Below, piece by piece: positions 43,290 through 52,002 of a DNA stretch of 64,000 nt. The notes under the pieces are model-generated. The model worked only from the letters and a program-made list of their open reading frames with translations. It had not been told where the DNA came from and ran no database searches. The translations under genes were made by a program, and so were the position numbers. The DNA comes from RBG-16-66-20 sp049651845 (GTDB taxonomy: Bacteria > Pseudomonadota > Gammaproteobacteria > Burkholderiales > SG8-39): NCBI GenBank assembly GCA_049651845.1, contig JBASCW010000042.1, positions 1 through 64,000 of the forward strand. The letters run 5' to 3'. Numbering within the stretch: position 1 is the stretch's first letter; each line of letters opens with the position of its first letter.

Positions 43290-43365
43290 TGGCTCCTCGA
43301 CCTGGACTCGAACCAGGGACCTGCGGATTAACAGTCCGACGCTCTACCAACTGAGCTATCGAGGA
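43290..43365 (-). tRNA. tRNA-Asn (anticodon GUU), CCA encoded
   Basis: A complete cloverleaf can be folded by eye. The acceptor stem TCCTCGA/TCGAGGA is perfect, the D arm is AGCTCAGTTGGTAGAGC, the anticodon loop CTGTTAA carries GUU, and the T loop is GGTTCGAGTCC. The discriminator is G and the 3' CCA is encoded. Length is 76 nt. It reads towards the 58-residue gene. Confidence 0.95.
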
Positions 43366-43436
43366 ATCGTTCGAAGGGCCGGAATTGTAGCGATTTTGCC
43401 GCGCCCCAGCAATGGCAACAGGGGCGGAAAACCGTT

Positions 43437-44654
43437 CTACTTGATGACCTTGGCGATGGCGTCGGCCACGTAGTCGATGTTCTTCGTGGTCAGCGCGGCG
43501 ACGCAGATCCGCCCGGTCTCGATGGTGTAGATCGAGTACTCCGAGCGCAGGCGCAGCACCTGCTCCCGGGTCAGTCCGGAATAGGAGAACATGCCGCGCT
43601 GCCTCAGCACGAATGAGAAGTCCGCGCCCGGCACGCGCTTCTGGACGCCTTCGACCAGCGCCTTGCGCATCGCCTTGATGCGGTCGCGCATCGCGCCGAG
43701 TTCCCGGTCCCAGAGCGCGCGCAGTTCGGGATCGGCAAGCACGCGCGCGACGATATCGCTGCCGTGCGTCGGCGGGTTGGAATAGTTGGCGCGCACGATC
43801 CGCTTGAGGTTCGAGAGCGCGCGGGCCGCCTCATCGGCGCTGCCGGCGACGAGGCTGAAAGCACCCACGCGCTCGCCGTAGAGCGAGAACGACTTGGAGA
43901 ACGAGCTCGACAGGAACACCGGCTGCGTCGCCTCCGCGAACAGGCGCGGCGCGTAGGCGTCCGCATCGGCGTCGTCGGCGAAGCCCTGGTAGGCAAGGTC
44001 GAGGAACGGCACCAGGCCGCGCGCCTTCACCACCTCGAGCACCTCGCGCCACTGCGCCTGGGTGAGGTCCACGCCGGTCGGGTTGTGGCAGCAGGAGTGC
44101 AGCACCACGATCGAGCCCGCCGGCATTGCCTGCAGCGCGGCCTTCATGGCGGCGAAATTCAGGCCGTGCGTCTTCGGGTCGTAATACGGGTATGCCTTGA
44201 CCGTGAAACCGGCGCCTTCGAACAGGGCGCGATGGTTCTCCCAACTCGGTTCGCTGATCCAGACCGTGGCGGTGGGGCTGATCTGCTTGAGGAAGTCGGC
44301 GCCGATCTTGAGCCCGCCCGTGCCGCCCAGGGCCTGAAGCGTCACGACGCGCCGTTCTTTCAATGGGCTTGATTCTTTCGAAAAAACCAATTCCTGAACG
44401 GCTTTGTCATAAGCAGCGATGCCGTCGATCGGCAGGTAGGACTTGGGCGTGCCGCTCTTGACGCGCGCTTCCTCGGCGCGCCGCACGCACTCGAGCAGCG
44501 GCACCTTGCCGTTGTCATCGGTGTACACGCCCACCCCGAGGTTGACCTTCTTCGGATTCTGGTCGGCAACATAGGTCTCGGTGACACCGAGGATCGGATC
44601 CTTGGGCGCCATCTCGACCGCGGCGAGCGGGGAGGGAGAGTGCGGAGCGTTCAT
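43437..44654 (-). CDS. aromatic-amino-acid / aspartate aminotransferase (class I, TyrB/AspC type)
   Basis: A 405-residue PLP enzyme of the gamma-subgroup aspartate aminotransferases. Conserved features are NLGVGVYTDDNGKVPLLECV, the phosphate-binding LQALGGTGGLK, HSCCHNPTGVDLT, and the Schiff-base Lys in SSSFSKSFSLYGERVGAF. The C-terminal Arg for the alpha-carboxylate is in ETGRICVAAL. It transfers amino groups between glutamate and aspartate or aromatic keto acids. It is divergent from uvrB with a 44-nt gap holding both promoters. An AT-rich patch lies at about 44345-44415. Confidence 0.94.
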   Translation of the reverse strand: MNAPHSPSPLAAVEMAPKDPILGVTETYVADQNPKKVNLGVGVYTDDNGKVPLLECVRRAEEARVKSGTPKSYLPIDGIAAYDKAVQELVFSKESSPLKERRVVTLQALGGTGGLKIGADFLKQISPTATVWISEPSWENHRALFEGAGFTVKAYPYYDPKTHGLNFAAMKAALQAMPAGSIVVLHSCCHNPTGVDLTQAQWREVLEVVKARGLVPFLDLAYQGFADDADADAYAPRLFAEATQPVFLSSSFSKSFSLYGERVGAFSLVAGSADEAARALSNLKRIVRANYSNPPTHGSDIVARVLADPELRALWDRELGAMRDRIKAMRKALVEGVQKRVPGADFSFVLRQRGMFSYSGLTREQVLRLRSEYSIYTIETGRICVAALTTKNIDYVADAIAKVIK

Positions 44655-44698
44655 CTGATAGACTGGAATGTTGATTTTTGCAGTGCAATAGTTTACCC

Positions 44699-46729
<2,031 letters not shown>

Positions 46730-46735
46730 CGGTAC

Positions 46736-47161
46736 TCAGCGTTGCGCGAGTTGCGCCTGGCGCACGTCAATCGCGCGGCGCTCTGCCTGCCCGACTTCGC
46801 GGTCCAATCTTTCCTGGCGGCGCAAGTAGCGGGCGTTGACGACGATGCCGCCGGGCACCCTGTCGCTCTCGCCAGCCAGCGGCGCCATGGCCTTGCTGCG
46901 TTTCTGCTGGGCCTGCGCGAGCCTGCGCTCCGCCTCGAGTACGTTGACAGCGGCGGAGAGCCGCGCGGGAACGAGAGACCGTCTGCCGCGCGCCTTGGGC
47001 GCGTCGGAGTCCGCGGCAGCCTTCGGAACAGCTTCCGGAATTGTGTCGGCGCGATCGCTGAACGTCTTGTGGCCGTCGAGGCTGACCGTCGTGTAGATCG
47101 CCTGGGCCGATGCCGTTGTGGCGACAAGCGCGAGCGCGGCAGCGAGCAAGGTGGATTTCAT
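46736..47161 (-). CDS. exported DUF4124-type protein
   Basis: A 141-residue protein with a cleavable signal peptide (MKSTLLAAALALVATTASAQA) and the DUF4124 start AIYTTVSLDGHKTFSDRAD, then a charged helical region with LEAERRLAQAQQKRSKAM and a Glu/Arg-rich tail. Periplasmic, function unknown. It is the first gene of the stress island. A Crp/Fnr-type operator lies exactly 31 nt upstream, GATAGT occupies -12 to -7, and no functional Shine-Dalgarno is seen (GGAA ends only 2 nt from ATG). This suggests a leaderless, activator-dependent transcript. Confidence 0.75.
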   Translation of the reverse strand: MKSTLLAAALALVATTASAQAIYTTVSLDGHKTFSDRADTIPEAVPKAAADSDAPKARGRRSLVPARLSAAVNVLEAERRLAQAQQKRSKAMAPLAGESDRVPGGIVVNARYLRRQERLDREVGQAERRAIDVRQAQLAQR

Positions 47162-47192
47162 TTCCAGACTATCCACGCAACGCGAGCGACGG

Positions 47193-47212
47193 TCTGTGTG
47201 CTGCCCTACATA
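47193..47212. promoter_or_regulatory. island operator 1 (upstream of DUF4124 gene)
   Basis: TCTGTGTG-CTGC-CCTACATA, a copy of the 20-bp partly palindromic site repeated through the island. It is centred at -41.5 from the A of the downstream start codon on the minus strand. Confidence 0.7.
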
Positions 47213-47308
47213 CTCACTCCGCGGTTTGCCGAGTGCCAAGGCGTCGCGAAAAGGCCCGGAGCGAAAATGCCGCTGCCGGGCCCGGACCTGCTTGCTGGAA
47301 CAAAATGC

Positions 47309-48220
47309 TTAGAGGCTGCTCACCAGCACCTGGACCTGGCGGTCACGTTGCAGCTTGGGATCACCGAAGCTGCCATATTGGATCTTATACGCCGGCACGC
47401 CCGCCTGCAGCAGCGCGTTACGCACGCTGGCGGCGCGGTCGCTGGTTCCGTCAAGGGCGACGGTGGCGTTCGGGTTCTGGTTCAGGTAGTTCACGATATC
47501 GGACACTTTGCTGTATTCCGAAGCACGCAGTTCCGACCTGTTGGCATCGAACCAGATGTCGCGGTACGGCGACCAGCGGCCGGGAGCGCCGGCAATGCCG
47601 CCCGGGCCTTGCTGACCCGTCGCGCCGATCGCGCCTTGCGGGCCGGTTGCGCCAGTCGCGCCTGTCGGGCCGGCTACGCCCAGCATCTCGGTGTTGCCCC
47701 GCGCTCCCGTGAATCCGGTTGCGCCTTGCGCGCCGGTGGCTCCCGTCGCGCCAACCGGGCCGGTCGGACCTTCGCGGGTCGGGCCTTGCGCGCCCGTGCT
47801 GCCGGCCACGCCTCGCAAGCCCGTAGCGCCCGTCGCACCCGTCGGACCGGCAGGCCCGGCGATGCTGGAGCCTTGCGCGCCCGTGGCGCCCATCGCGCCT
47901 TGCGCGCCCGTCGCGCCGGTAGCACCGGTCGCGCCCGCGCGGCCGACCACCATCTTGCCCTCGCTGCCCGTCGCGCCGACCGGACCTTGCATGCCTTGCG
48001 CGCCCGTGGCGCCCGTCGCGCCTGTCGGTCCGGCCATCGCCGAACCGGCCGCGCCTGTGGCGCCGGTGTAGCCTTGTGCGCCGGTCGCGCCGGTCGCGCC
48101 GGTCGGGCCGGCTGGGCCGACGTAGCTCACCGGCTCATTGGCGGGCTGCGTCGTTGCGCAACCTGCGGCGAACGCGGCGATCACGGCGAGTGACAGCGCG
48201 CTTTTCATTGCTGTTTTCAT
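47309..48220 (-). CDS. collagen-like lipoprotein with OmpA-like C-terminal domain
   Basis: A 303-residue lipoprotein. The signal peptide ends at a lipobox-like FAAGC (Cys21). Residues about 35-213 are Gly-X-Y triplets, mostly GAT, GAQ, GPT, organised as six blocks of exactly eight triplets separated by 5- or 6-residue breaks (SAMA, KMVV, SSIA, PTRE, NTEML after a Gly). Residues 214-303 resemble an OmpA/MotB-type domain (DIWFDANRSELRASE, VALDGTSDRAASVRNALLQAGV, RDRQVQVLV), suggesting peptidoglycan contact. It may be a rigid spacer between outer membrane and wall. AAAGGA precedes the ATG; an island operator lies 115 nt upstream. Confidence 0.82.
   Translation of the reverse strand: MKTAMKSALSLAVIAAFAAGCATTQPANEPVSYVGPAGPTGATGATGAQGYTGATGAAGSAMAGPTGATGATGAQGMQGPVGATGSEGKMVVGRAGATGATGATGAQGAMGATGAQGSSIAGPAGPTGATGATGLRGVAGSTGAQGPTREGPTGPVGATGATGAQGATGFTGARGNTEMLGVAGPTGATGATGPQGAIGATGQQGPGGIAGAPGRWSPYRDIWFDANRSELRASEYSKVSDIVNYLNQNPNATVALDGTSDRAASVRNALLQAGVPAYKIQYGSFGDPKLQRDRQVQVLVSSL
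47582..48118 (-). repeat. collagen-like Gly-X-Y super-repeat region
   Basis: Six tandem blocks, each of eight Gly-X-Y triplets, separated by breaks of 5 residues (6 in the fifth break), giving a 29-residue (87-bp) period. The DNA is rich in GCGCC and GTCGC words, as expected from the repeated GAT and GAQ codons. Such arrays are prone to copy-number change. Confidence 0.85.
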
Positions 48221-48302
48221 GGCAAATCCTTTTGATGACCAATGTTAGGTGCGCACGCCATCGAATTCGTTCGTAGCGGAATCGTGGGTGCGCACTACGA
48301 TT

Positions 48303-48318
48303 CGTAAGTCAACTTACG
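48303..48318. promoter_or_regulatory. perfect 16-bp palindrome in the collagen-like gene leader
   Basis: CGTAAGT-CA-ACTTACG is a perfect inverted repeat between the island operator and the gene. Just downstream on the minus strand is a second inverted repeat, GAATCGT/ACGATTC (48279-48285 and 48297-48303). The first overlaps the expected -10 (TAAGTT); it could be a second operator or part of an RNA hairpin in the leader of about 84 nt. Confidence 0.5.
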
Positions 48319-48335
48319 CGGTCCGATCGTCTCAT

Positions 48336-48355
48336 TCCGTTCGTTGGCACACAGA
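48336..48355. promoter_or_regulatory. island operator 2 (upstream of collagen-like lipoprotein gene)
   Basis: TCCGTTCG-TTGG-CACACAGA, matching the island consensus in both half-sites. With class II spacing the transcript would start about 84 nt before the ATG, with TAAGTT at the -10 position. Confidence 0.65.
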
Positions 48356-48374
48356 GCGGCGCATTTCACTCGAG

Positions 48375-49508
48375 CTAGCGCCCGAGCAGTTCGCCCGCGG
48401 GCTTGAGCGCCTCGACGCGATCGCAGACAACCTTGGTGATGGCCATGATCGGCGCGCCCAGCAGCAGACCCCACAGGCCCCACAGCCAGCCGAAGAACAG
48501 CAACGCGATGAACAGCACCGCGGCGTTCACGCGCGCGAAGCGGCTCTGCAGCCAGGTCATGAAGGCGAAGCCGAGCAGTCCCGCGATCAGCAGCGACGCG
48601 CCGGCGACCGCAAGCGCATGGAACAGCGAGCCGAACTGCATGAAAGCCGCGATGCCGCTGCCGAGCGCGATCAGCGCAGGACCGAGGTAGGGGATGAAAT
48701 GAAAGATCCCGGCCGCGGCGCCCCAGACGCCGGCCTGGTCCAGGCCGAGCGCCAGGAATGCGAGCCAGGTTGCGACGGCGAGCAGCGCGTTCGCGCCGAG
48801 CGTGGCGAGCAGGTAGCGCTGCACCTGGACTTCGACCTCCTCGAGGATGCGCACCGCATCCTTCTTGCGCGCCATCGACGGCCCGACCAGCTGCACCAGC
48901 TTGCGCCGGAAGTGCTCGCCCGAGGCAAGCAGGAAATAGGTCAGCAGCAGCACGATCGGCGCCTGCGCGGCGACGGTGGCGAGCAGTGCGGACTGCGCCA
49001 GCGTGTAATCGCGCAACCAGGTCGGCGCGAGTGGCGTAGGTGCAACCGCGCGGGCCTTCGGCTTGTCGCCTGCGTCGGCCGCCGCGCCCTGGAGCTCGCT
49101 GGCGGCTTCCTGCATGTTCTGCAGCGCGGTCGGGGCGCCCGAACGCGCGCTGCTCAGGTCCCTGCGCAGTTTGCGCGCGGCTTCGGGCATCTTCTCGATC
49201 ACCGCAACGGCGTCGTCGCTGAGCGAGAAGCCGATCCAGCAGAAGCTCCCGACCACCAGCGACAGAACCAGCGCCGCCCCGACGCTGCGCGGAACGCGCC
49301 AGGCCTGCAATCCGTCCACCAGCGGGTGCAGCGTGTAGCTGGCGAGGATGCCGATCAGCACCGGGACGAAGAAGCCGCGCGCCAGGTACAGGGCAGCGAC
49401 CAGTGCCAGCAGCGCCAGCATTCCGGTCGCCAGGTGAAGGGCCGAACGGCCGGAGGCAGGCGCCTCGACCGCCGCGGAATCTGCGGCCGCGGTGCTTGCC
49501 TGGTTCAC
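48375..49508 (-). CDS. AI-2E family transporter
   Basis: A 377-residue inner-membrane protein of the AI-2E (YdiK/TqsA/PerM) family with about eight hydrophobic helices. They come as a pair at about 28-62, one near 75-95, and the rest after residue 195. Family signatures are FFVPVLIGILASYTLHPLVDGL, FHFIPYLGPALIALGSG and GLWGLLLGAPIMAITKVVCDRV. Members export autoinducer-2, act as Na/H antiporters or have unknown cargo. The start lies 1 nt after the BON gene stop, so it is the second gene of a BON-AI-2E operon under the island operator at 50135. Confidence 0.9.
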   Translation of the reverse strand: MNQASTAAADSAAVEAPASGRSALHLATGMLALLALVAALYLARGFFVPVLIGILASYTLHPLVDGLQAWRVPRSVGAALVLSLVVGSFCWIGFSLSDDAVAVIEKMPEAARKLRRDLSSARSGAPTALQNMQEAASELQGAAADAGDKPKARAVAPTPLAPTWLRDYTLAQSALLATVAAQAPIVLLLTYFLLASGEHFRRKLVQLVGPSMARKKDAVRILEEVEVQVQRYLLATLGANALLAVATWLAFLALGLDQAGVWGAAAGIFHFIPYLGPALIALGSGIAAFMQFGSLFHALAVAGASLLIAGLLGFAFMTWLQSRFARVNAAVLFIALLFFGWLWGLWGLLLGAPIMAITKVVCDRVEALKPAGELLGR

Positions 49509-49509
49509 G

Positions 49510-50073
49510 TTACTTCTTGATGCTCATTTCGTTGCCGATACCCGTCACGCCGTCCACTTTGCGGGTGATCGCGACGGCCTGGTCGATCTGCGCCTGGCTG
49601 TCGACGAAGCCGCTGAGCTGAACTTCGCCCTTGCGGGTGACGACGGCGATGTCGAAACTCTTGACGCCTGGATCGGCAAGCAATGCCGATTTCACCCTGG
49701 TGGTGATGATGCCGTCATCGACCTGGCTGCCCGCCGTGGTGTTCCCGGTTTTCAGGCTGACGTTGCTCTCGATGCCCTTGACGCCCTCGACGCCTGCCGT
49801 CGCCTCGAGTGCGCGGTCGATCTGCGCCTGGCTGTCGACGAAGCCGCTGAGTTGGACCACGCCCTTGCGCGTTTCGACTTTCAGATCGAAGCTCTTGATG
49901 TCAGCGTCGGCGAGCAGCGCCGATTTCACTTTCGTCGTGATCACGGTGTCGTCGATCTGCGTGCCTACCGTGGTGCTCGCGGCAGCCGACGGAGCCGGGT
50001 CCTGCCAGATACCGCAGCCTGCGGCAAGGACGCTGACCGCGCCCAGGATGAGGAGTTTGCGTTCGATGTACAT
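49510..50073 (-). CDS. lipoprotein with two BON domains (OsmY-like)
   Basis: A 187-residue lipoprotein: lipobox LAAGC (Cys20), then two BON domains at about 40-108 and 115-187. Both carry ITT.VKSALLAD and an identical VQLSGFVDSQAQID block. BON proteins such as OsmY are periplasmic envelope-stress factors that bind phospholipid. No Shine-Dalgarno is visible; the leader is pyrimidine-rich. An island operator is 61 nt upstream, centred near -71.5 from the ATG. Cotranscribed with the AI-2E gene. Confidence 0.9.
   Translation of the reverse strand: MYIERKLLILGAVSVLAAGCGIWQDPAPSAAASTTVGTQIDDTVITTKVKSALLADADIKSFDLKVETRKGVVQLSGFVDSQAQIDRALEATAGVEGVKGIESNVSLKTGNTTAGSQVDDGIITTRVKSALLADPGVKSFDIAVVTRKGEVQLSGFVDSQAQIDQAVAITRKVDGVTGIGNEMSIKK
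49581..49851 (-). repeat. 37-bp exact direct repeat within the two BON domains
   Basis: Positions 49581-49617 and 49815-49851 are identical, 234 bp apart, while the flanking BON sequence differs clearly. This suggests recent gene conversion or strong constraint on VQLSGFVDSQAQID. Confidence 0.8.
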
Positions 50074-50134
50074 GAGGGTGGAATCCGGGGAAGAAGAAGG
50101 AGGAGGACGATCTTCGGCTCACTGCCGCGCACGG

Positions 50135-50154
50135 TCTGTACGCTGGCGAGCATA
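50135..50154. promoter_or_regulatory. island operator 3 (upstream of BON gene)
   Basis: TCTGTACG-CTGG-CGAGCATA, nearly identical to the copy 72 bp away. The two lie in the divergent BON/crp gap and together could allow cooperative binding. Confidence 0.7.
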
Positions 50155-50206
50155 GGCGGCGCGCGCTGGCGTCCGCGCAGGAGTCCGTCGTTCCGGAAAT
50201 GGGGCT

Positions 50207-50226
50207 TCTGTACGCTGGCGTACATA
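50207..50226. promoter_or_regulatory. island operator 4 (upstream of first Crp/Fnr gene)
   Basis: TCTGTACG-CTGG-CGTACATA, the best palindrome of the set. It ends 31 nt before the regulator ATG (centre -41.5), with TACATT at -11 to -6. It suggests positive autoregulation. Confidence 0.75.
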
Positions 50227-50257
50227 CGCTGGCGGCGATGGGTGACTACATTCGGCG

Positions 50258-50953
50258 ATGCTGGAAAACAGTCTGCTGGCCGCGATGCCCCGCCAGGCGA
50301 GCCGGCGCATGCTCTCGGGGCTCGAGCCAGTCACGCTGGCCTTCGGTGACGTGCTCTACGAGCCCGGACAAGCCATCCGGGATGTCTACTTTCCCGGCGC
50401 TTCCCTGGTGTCCTTGCTGACGCTGGCGGACGGGCATCTGGCGCTCGAAGTCGGGCTGATCGGCCGGGAAGGCATGGTCGGCATACCGCTGATCCTGGGA
50501 CACAGCCTGTCGCCGGTGCGCGCGCTGGTCCAGGGCAGCGGGTCGGCGCTGCGCATGGCGGCGGCACCCTTCCGCAAGGAACTGCGGCGCAACCCGGCGC
50601 TGCAGCGAGAGCTTTACCGCTACACCTACACGTTGATGGCGCAGATCTCGCAGACCGCGGCCTGCAACCGCTTTCACGTGGTCGATCAGCGCCTCGCGCG
50701 CTGGCTGCTGATGACCCACGATCGCATGAAGTCGGACCGGTTCCATATGACGCACGAGTTCCTCGGACACATGCTGGGCGTACGTCGGGTCGGCGTCACC
50801 AAGGCGGCCCAAACGCTGCAGGCGCGCGACCTGATCAGCTACAGCCGCGGCGACATCACGGTACTCGACCGCAAGGGTCTCGAGGCCGCTGCCTGCCAGT
50901 GCTATGAGGTCGTCAAGGACATGCACGACGGCAGGCAGGCTGGCAGCGCATAG
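50258..50953 (+). CDS. Crp/Fnr family transcriptional regulator (first copy)
   Basis: A 231-residue regulator with an N-terminal cyclic-nucleotide-type beta barrel (residues about 15-110) and a C-terminal winged helix. The recognition region is MLGVRRVGVTKAAQTLQ (172-188). The canonical cAMP-binding GELALL...RSA cassette is replaced by GREGMVGIPLILG...SPVRALVQ, so cAMP is unlikely as ligand. Fnr-type N-terminal cysteines are absent; Cys136 in TAACNRFH is shared with the second copy. It has an island operator in class II position and no Shine-Dalgarno. Probable activator of the island. Confidence 0.9.
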   Translation: MLENSLLAAMPRQASRRMLSGLEPVTLAFGDVLYEPGQAIRDVYFPGASLVSLLTLADGHLALEVGLIGREGMVGIPLILGHSLSPVRALVQGSGSALRMAAAPFRKELRRNPALQRELYRYTYTLMAQISQTAACNRFHVVDQRLARWLLMTHDRMKSDRFHMTHEFLGHMLGVRRVGVTKAAQTLQARDLISYSRGDITVLDRKGLEAAACQCYEVVKDMHDGRQAGSA

Positions 50954-50987
50954 AAAAAGGCCCGGAACGGGGTTGCCGTTTCGGGCC
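50954..50987 (-). terminator. Rho-independent terminator of the predicted small RNA
   Basis: A 12-bp stem (50959-50970 with 50976-50987) and 5-nt loop. Read on the minus strand it has one A-C mismatch and is followed by five U. It begins 5 nt after the crp stop and may also end that convergent transcript, though it has no U tract in that direction. Confidence 0.7.
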
Positions 50988-51032
50988 TAGTGTTGCAGGT
51001 GTTCGTCTAAGGGAGGAGAAGGGCGAACACCC
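50954..51032 (-). ncRNA. predicted small RNA with anti-Shine-Dalgarno loop
   Basis: Read on the minus strand this 79-nt interval has a complete small-RNA layout. An island operator at 51064-51083 places +1 at 51032 if class II spacing holds (CATGAT at -12 to -7). The 5' end then forms an 8-bp hairpin, GGTGTTCG/CGAACACC (51031-51024 with 51005-50998), whose 18-nt loop is CCCUUCUCCUCCCUUAGA. A short linker and the Rho-independent terminator follow. The loop contains CUCCUCCC, complementary to strong Shine-Dalgarno sequences; GGGAGGAG before the aldolase at 13196 and GGAGGAGA before the binding protein at 30057 match 8 nt each. Prediction only. Confidence 0.5.
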
Positions 51033-51063
51033 GTGAACATCATGTCCCGGCACACAGACTATT

Positions 51064-51083
51064 TCCGTGCGCTGGCGAACGCA
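51064..51083. promoter_or_regulatory. island operator 5 (upstream of predicted small RNA)
   Basis: TCCGTGCG-CTGG-CGAACGCA. A weaker second match, ATCATGTC-CCGG-CACACAGA, lies beside it at 51039-51058. No protein gene starts downstream in either direction at sensible distance; the small RNA is the best target. Confidence 0.55.
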
Positions 51084-51088
51084 AGCGA

Positions 51089-51310
51089 CTACTTGTCCTT
51101 GCCCACCTGATTGCCGATCAGGCCGCCGACGGCGGCGCCGCCGACCGTACCGACCGCGCTGCCCCCCGTGAGGACCGCGCCAGTGACCGCCCCTGCCGCC
51201 GCGCCGCCCGCGGTGTAATTATCGCGAGTCGACATGCCGCTGCATCCGCCCAGGCCGAACAGCGCCGCGGCGGCAACCGTACTGACTGCAATGTTCCGGA
51301 TCGTTTTCAT
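51089..51310 (-). CDS. small glycine-zipper lipoprotein (OsmB-like)
   Basis: A 73-residue lipoprotein: signal peptide with lipobox FGLGGC (Cys23), then a glycine-zipper membrane segment (AGGAAAGAVTGAVLTGGSAVG and GGAAVGGLIGNQVG). This is the YMGG/OsmB-like class, induced by osmotic or envelope stress in other bacteria. AAGG precedes the ATG. It begins 52 nt after the longer glycine-zipper gene and is probably cotranscribed with it. No island operator lies immediately upstream. Confidence 0.85.
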   Translation of the reverse strand: MKTIRNIAVSTVAAAALFGLGGCSGMSTRDNYTAGGAAAGAVTGAVLTGGSAVGTVGGAAVGGLIGNQVGKDK

Positions 51311-51362
51311 TGGATCGCCTTTTCTAGGACTGCATTGACCTGCATTTCCTGACCTGTACCCG

Positions 51363-51923
51363 TCAGGCGTTCGATTGAATGATGCCGTTGACGACCCTCA
51401 CCTTGTCGCCCGCGCGCCAACTCGGCGCGTTCGCCTCGGTGATCACGCGGCTGTTGCCGTCGTCGAAGCGCACGGTGACTTCGTAGCTCTTGGCCGTCTT
51501 GACGCGTTTCTCGATCTCGTTGCCGGCGACCGCGCCGACCGCGGTCATGACTTTGTTGGTATTGCCGCTGCCGACCTGATGGCCGAGCACCCCGCCGACC
51601 ACTGCGCCGCCGGCTGCGCCGAGTCCGGAGCCTTCACCCTTGCTTTCGACCTCGTGCACCGACTGAACGACGCCGCACTCCACGCACTTTGCCGCCGCGA
51701 CGGGCGGAGCTTGCACGGGCGCCGGATGCGCTTTCGCGGTGGCCGGATGCGTCGCGACCACGGCCGGCTTGTAGATCTGCGCGACAGGGGAGTCGTCGGG
51801 CTTGCCCATCGAGGTCGGGATCCAGCCCATCAGGGCCGCGAAGCCGGCGCCGCAGAACACGATCAGTGCGATCGCGGCGACCCATACCAGGGGGTGAAGG
51901 GGCTTGCTTGCTTGTACTTCCAT
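51363..51923 (-). CDS. inner-membrane protein with glycine-zipper (2TM) domain
   Basis: A 186-residue protein. One transmembrane helix (about 10-33) acts as anchor or signal. It is followed by a Pro/Ala/His-rich periplasmic linker, an ECGVVQSVHEVESKGEGSG segment, a glycine zipper (GLGAAGGAVVGGVLGHQVGSG) and a small beta-type tail (YEVTVRFDDGNSRVITEANAPSWRAGDKV). This is the usual arrangement of SlyB-like 2TM proteins. The gene follows the OmpA-family gene and its terminator; only 24 nt separate the U tract from the ATG, so expression may depend on read-through. Confidence 0.87.
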   Translation of the reverse strand: MEVQASKPLHPLVWVAAIALIVFCGAGFAALMGWIPTSMGKPDDSPVAQIYKPAVVATHPATAKAHPAPVQAPPVAAAKCVECGVVQSVHEVESKGEGSGLGAAGGAVVGGVLGHQVGSGNTNKVMTAVGAVAGNEIEKRVKTAKSYEVTVRFDDGNSRVITEANAPSWRAGDKVRVVNGIIQSNA

Positions 51924-51947
51924 GATCGTTTCCCTGGTTGTGCGGTC

Positions 51948-51973
51948 AAAAAAAAGCCCCGCGTCGGCAGGGC
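51948..51973 (-). terminator. Rho-independent terminator after the OmpA-family gene
   Basis: Minus-strand stem of 7 bp (51973-51967 with 51962-51956, one G-U), a 4-nt loop, then eight U (51955-51948). It lies 29 nt after the OmpA-family stop and just before the next start codon, so it may act as an attenuator. Confidence 0.8.
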
Positions 51974-52002
51974 CTTTCTCTCGTTGCCGGGCTGCGGCTT
52001 GA

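Noticed and set aside
43258..43350. N-terminal extension (MVERRTVNPQVPGSSPGRG) of the 58-residue protein
   Set aside because: It is a translation of the tRNA-Asn gene, a well-known misannotation pattern; the internal ATG at 43257 is used instead.
47582..48118. Tandem repeat array as a CRISPR or minisatellite
   Set aside because: The repeats are in frame, encode Gly-X-Y triplets and have no unique spacers; they belong to the collagen-like protein.
50100..50340. Short antisense frames containing the repeated words YVRQRTEAPF / YARQRTD
   Set aside because: The repetition is the palindromic operator read in translation, not a peptide family.
51039..51058. ATCATGTC-CCGG-CACACAGA as an independent operator
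   Set aside because: Only the right half-site fits; it is mentioned with the stronger neighbouring copy at 51064 and is not counted as a separate site.
51033..51110. 25-codon plus-strand frame (GTG start, MSRHTDYFRALANASDYL) after the first Crp/Fnr gene
   Set aside because: It covers the operator copies, its spacing from the GGGAGGAG sequence is too long, and the same GGGAGGAG is the antisense of the predicted small RNA loop. No family resemblance.
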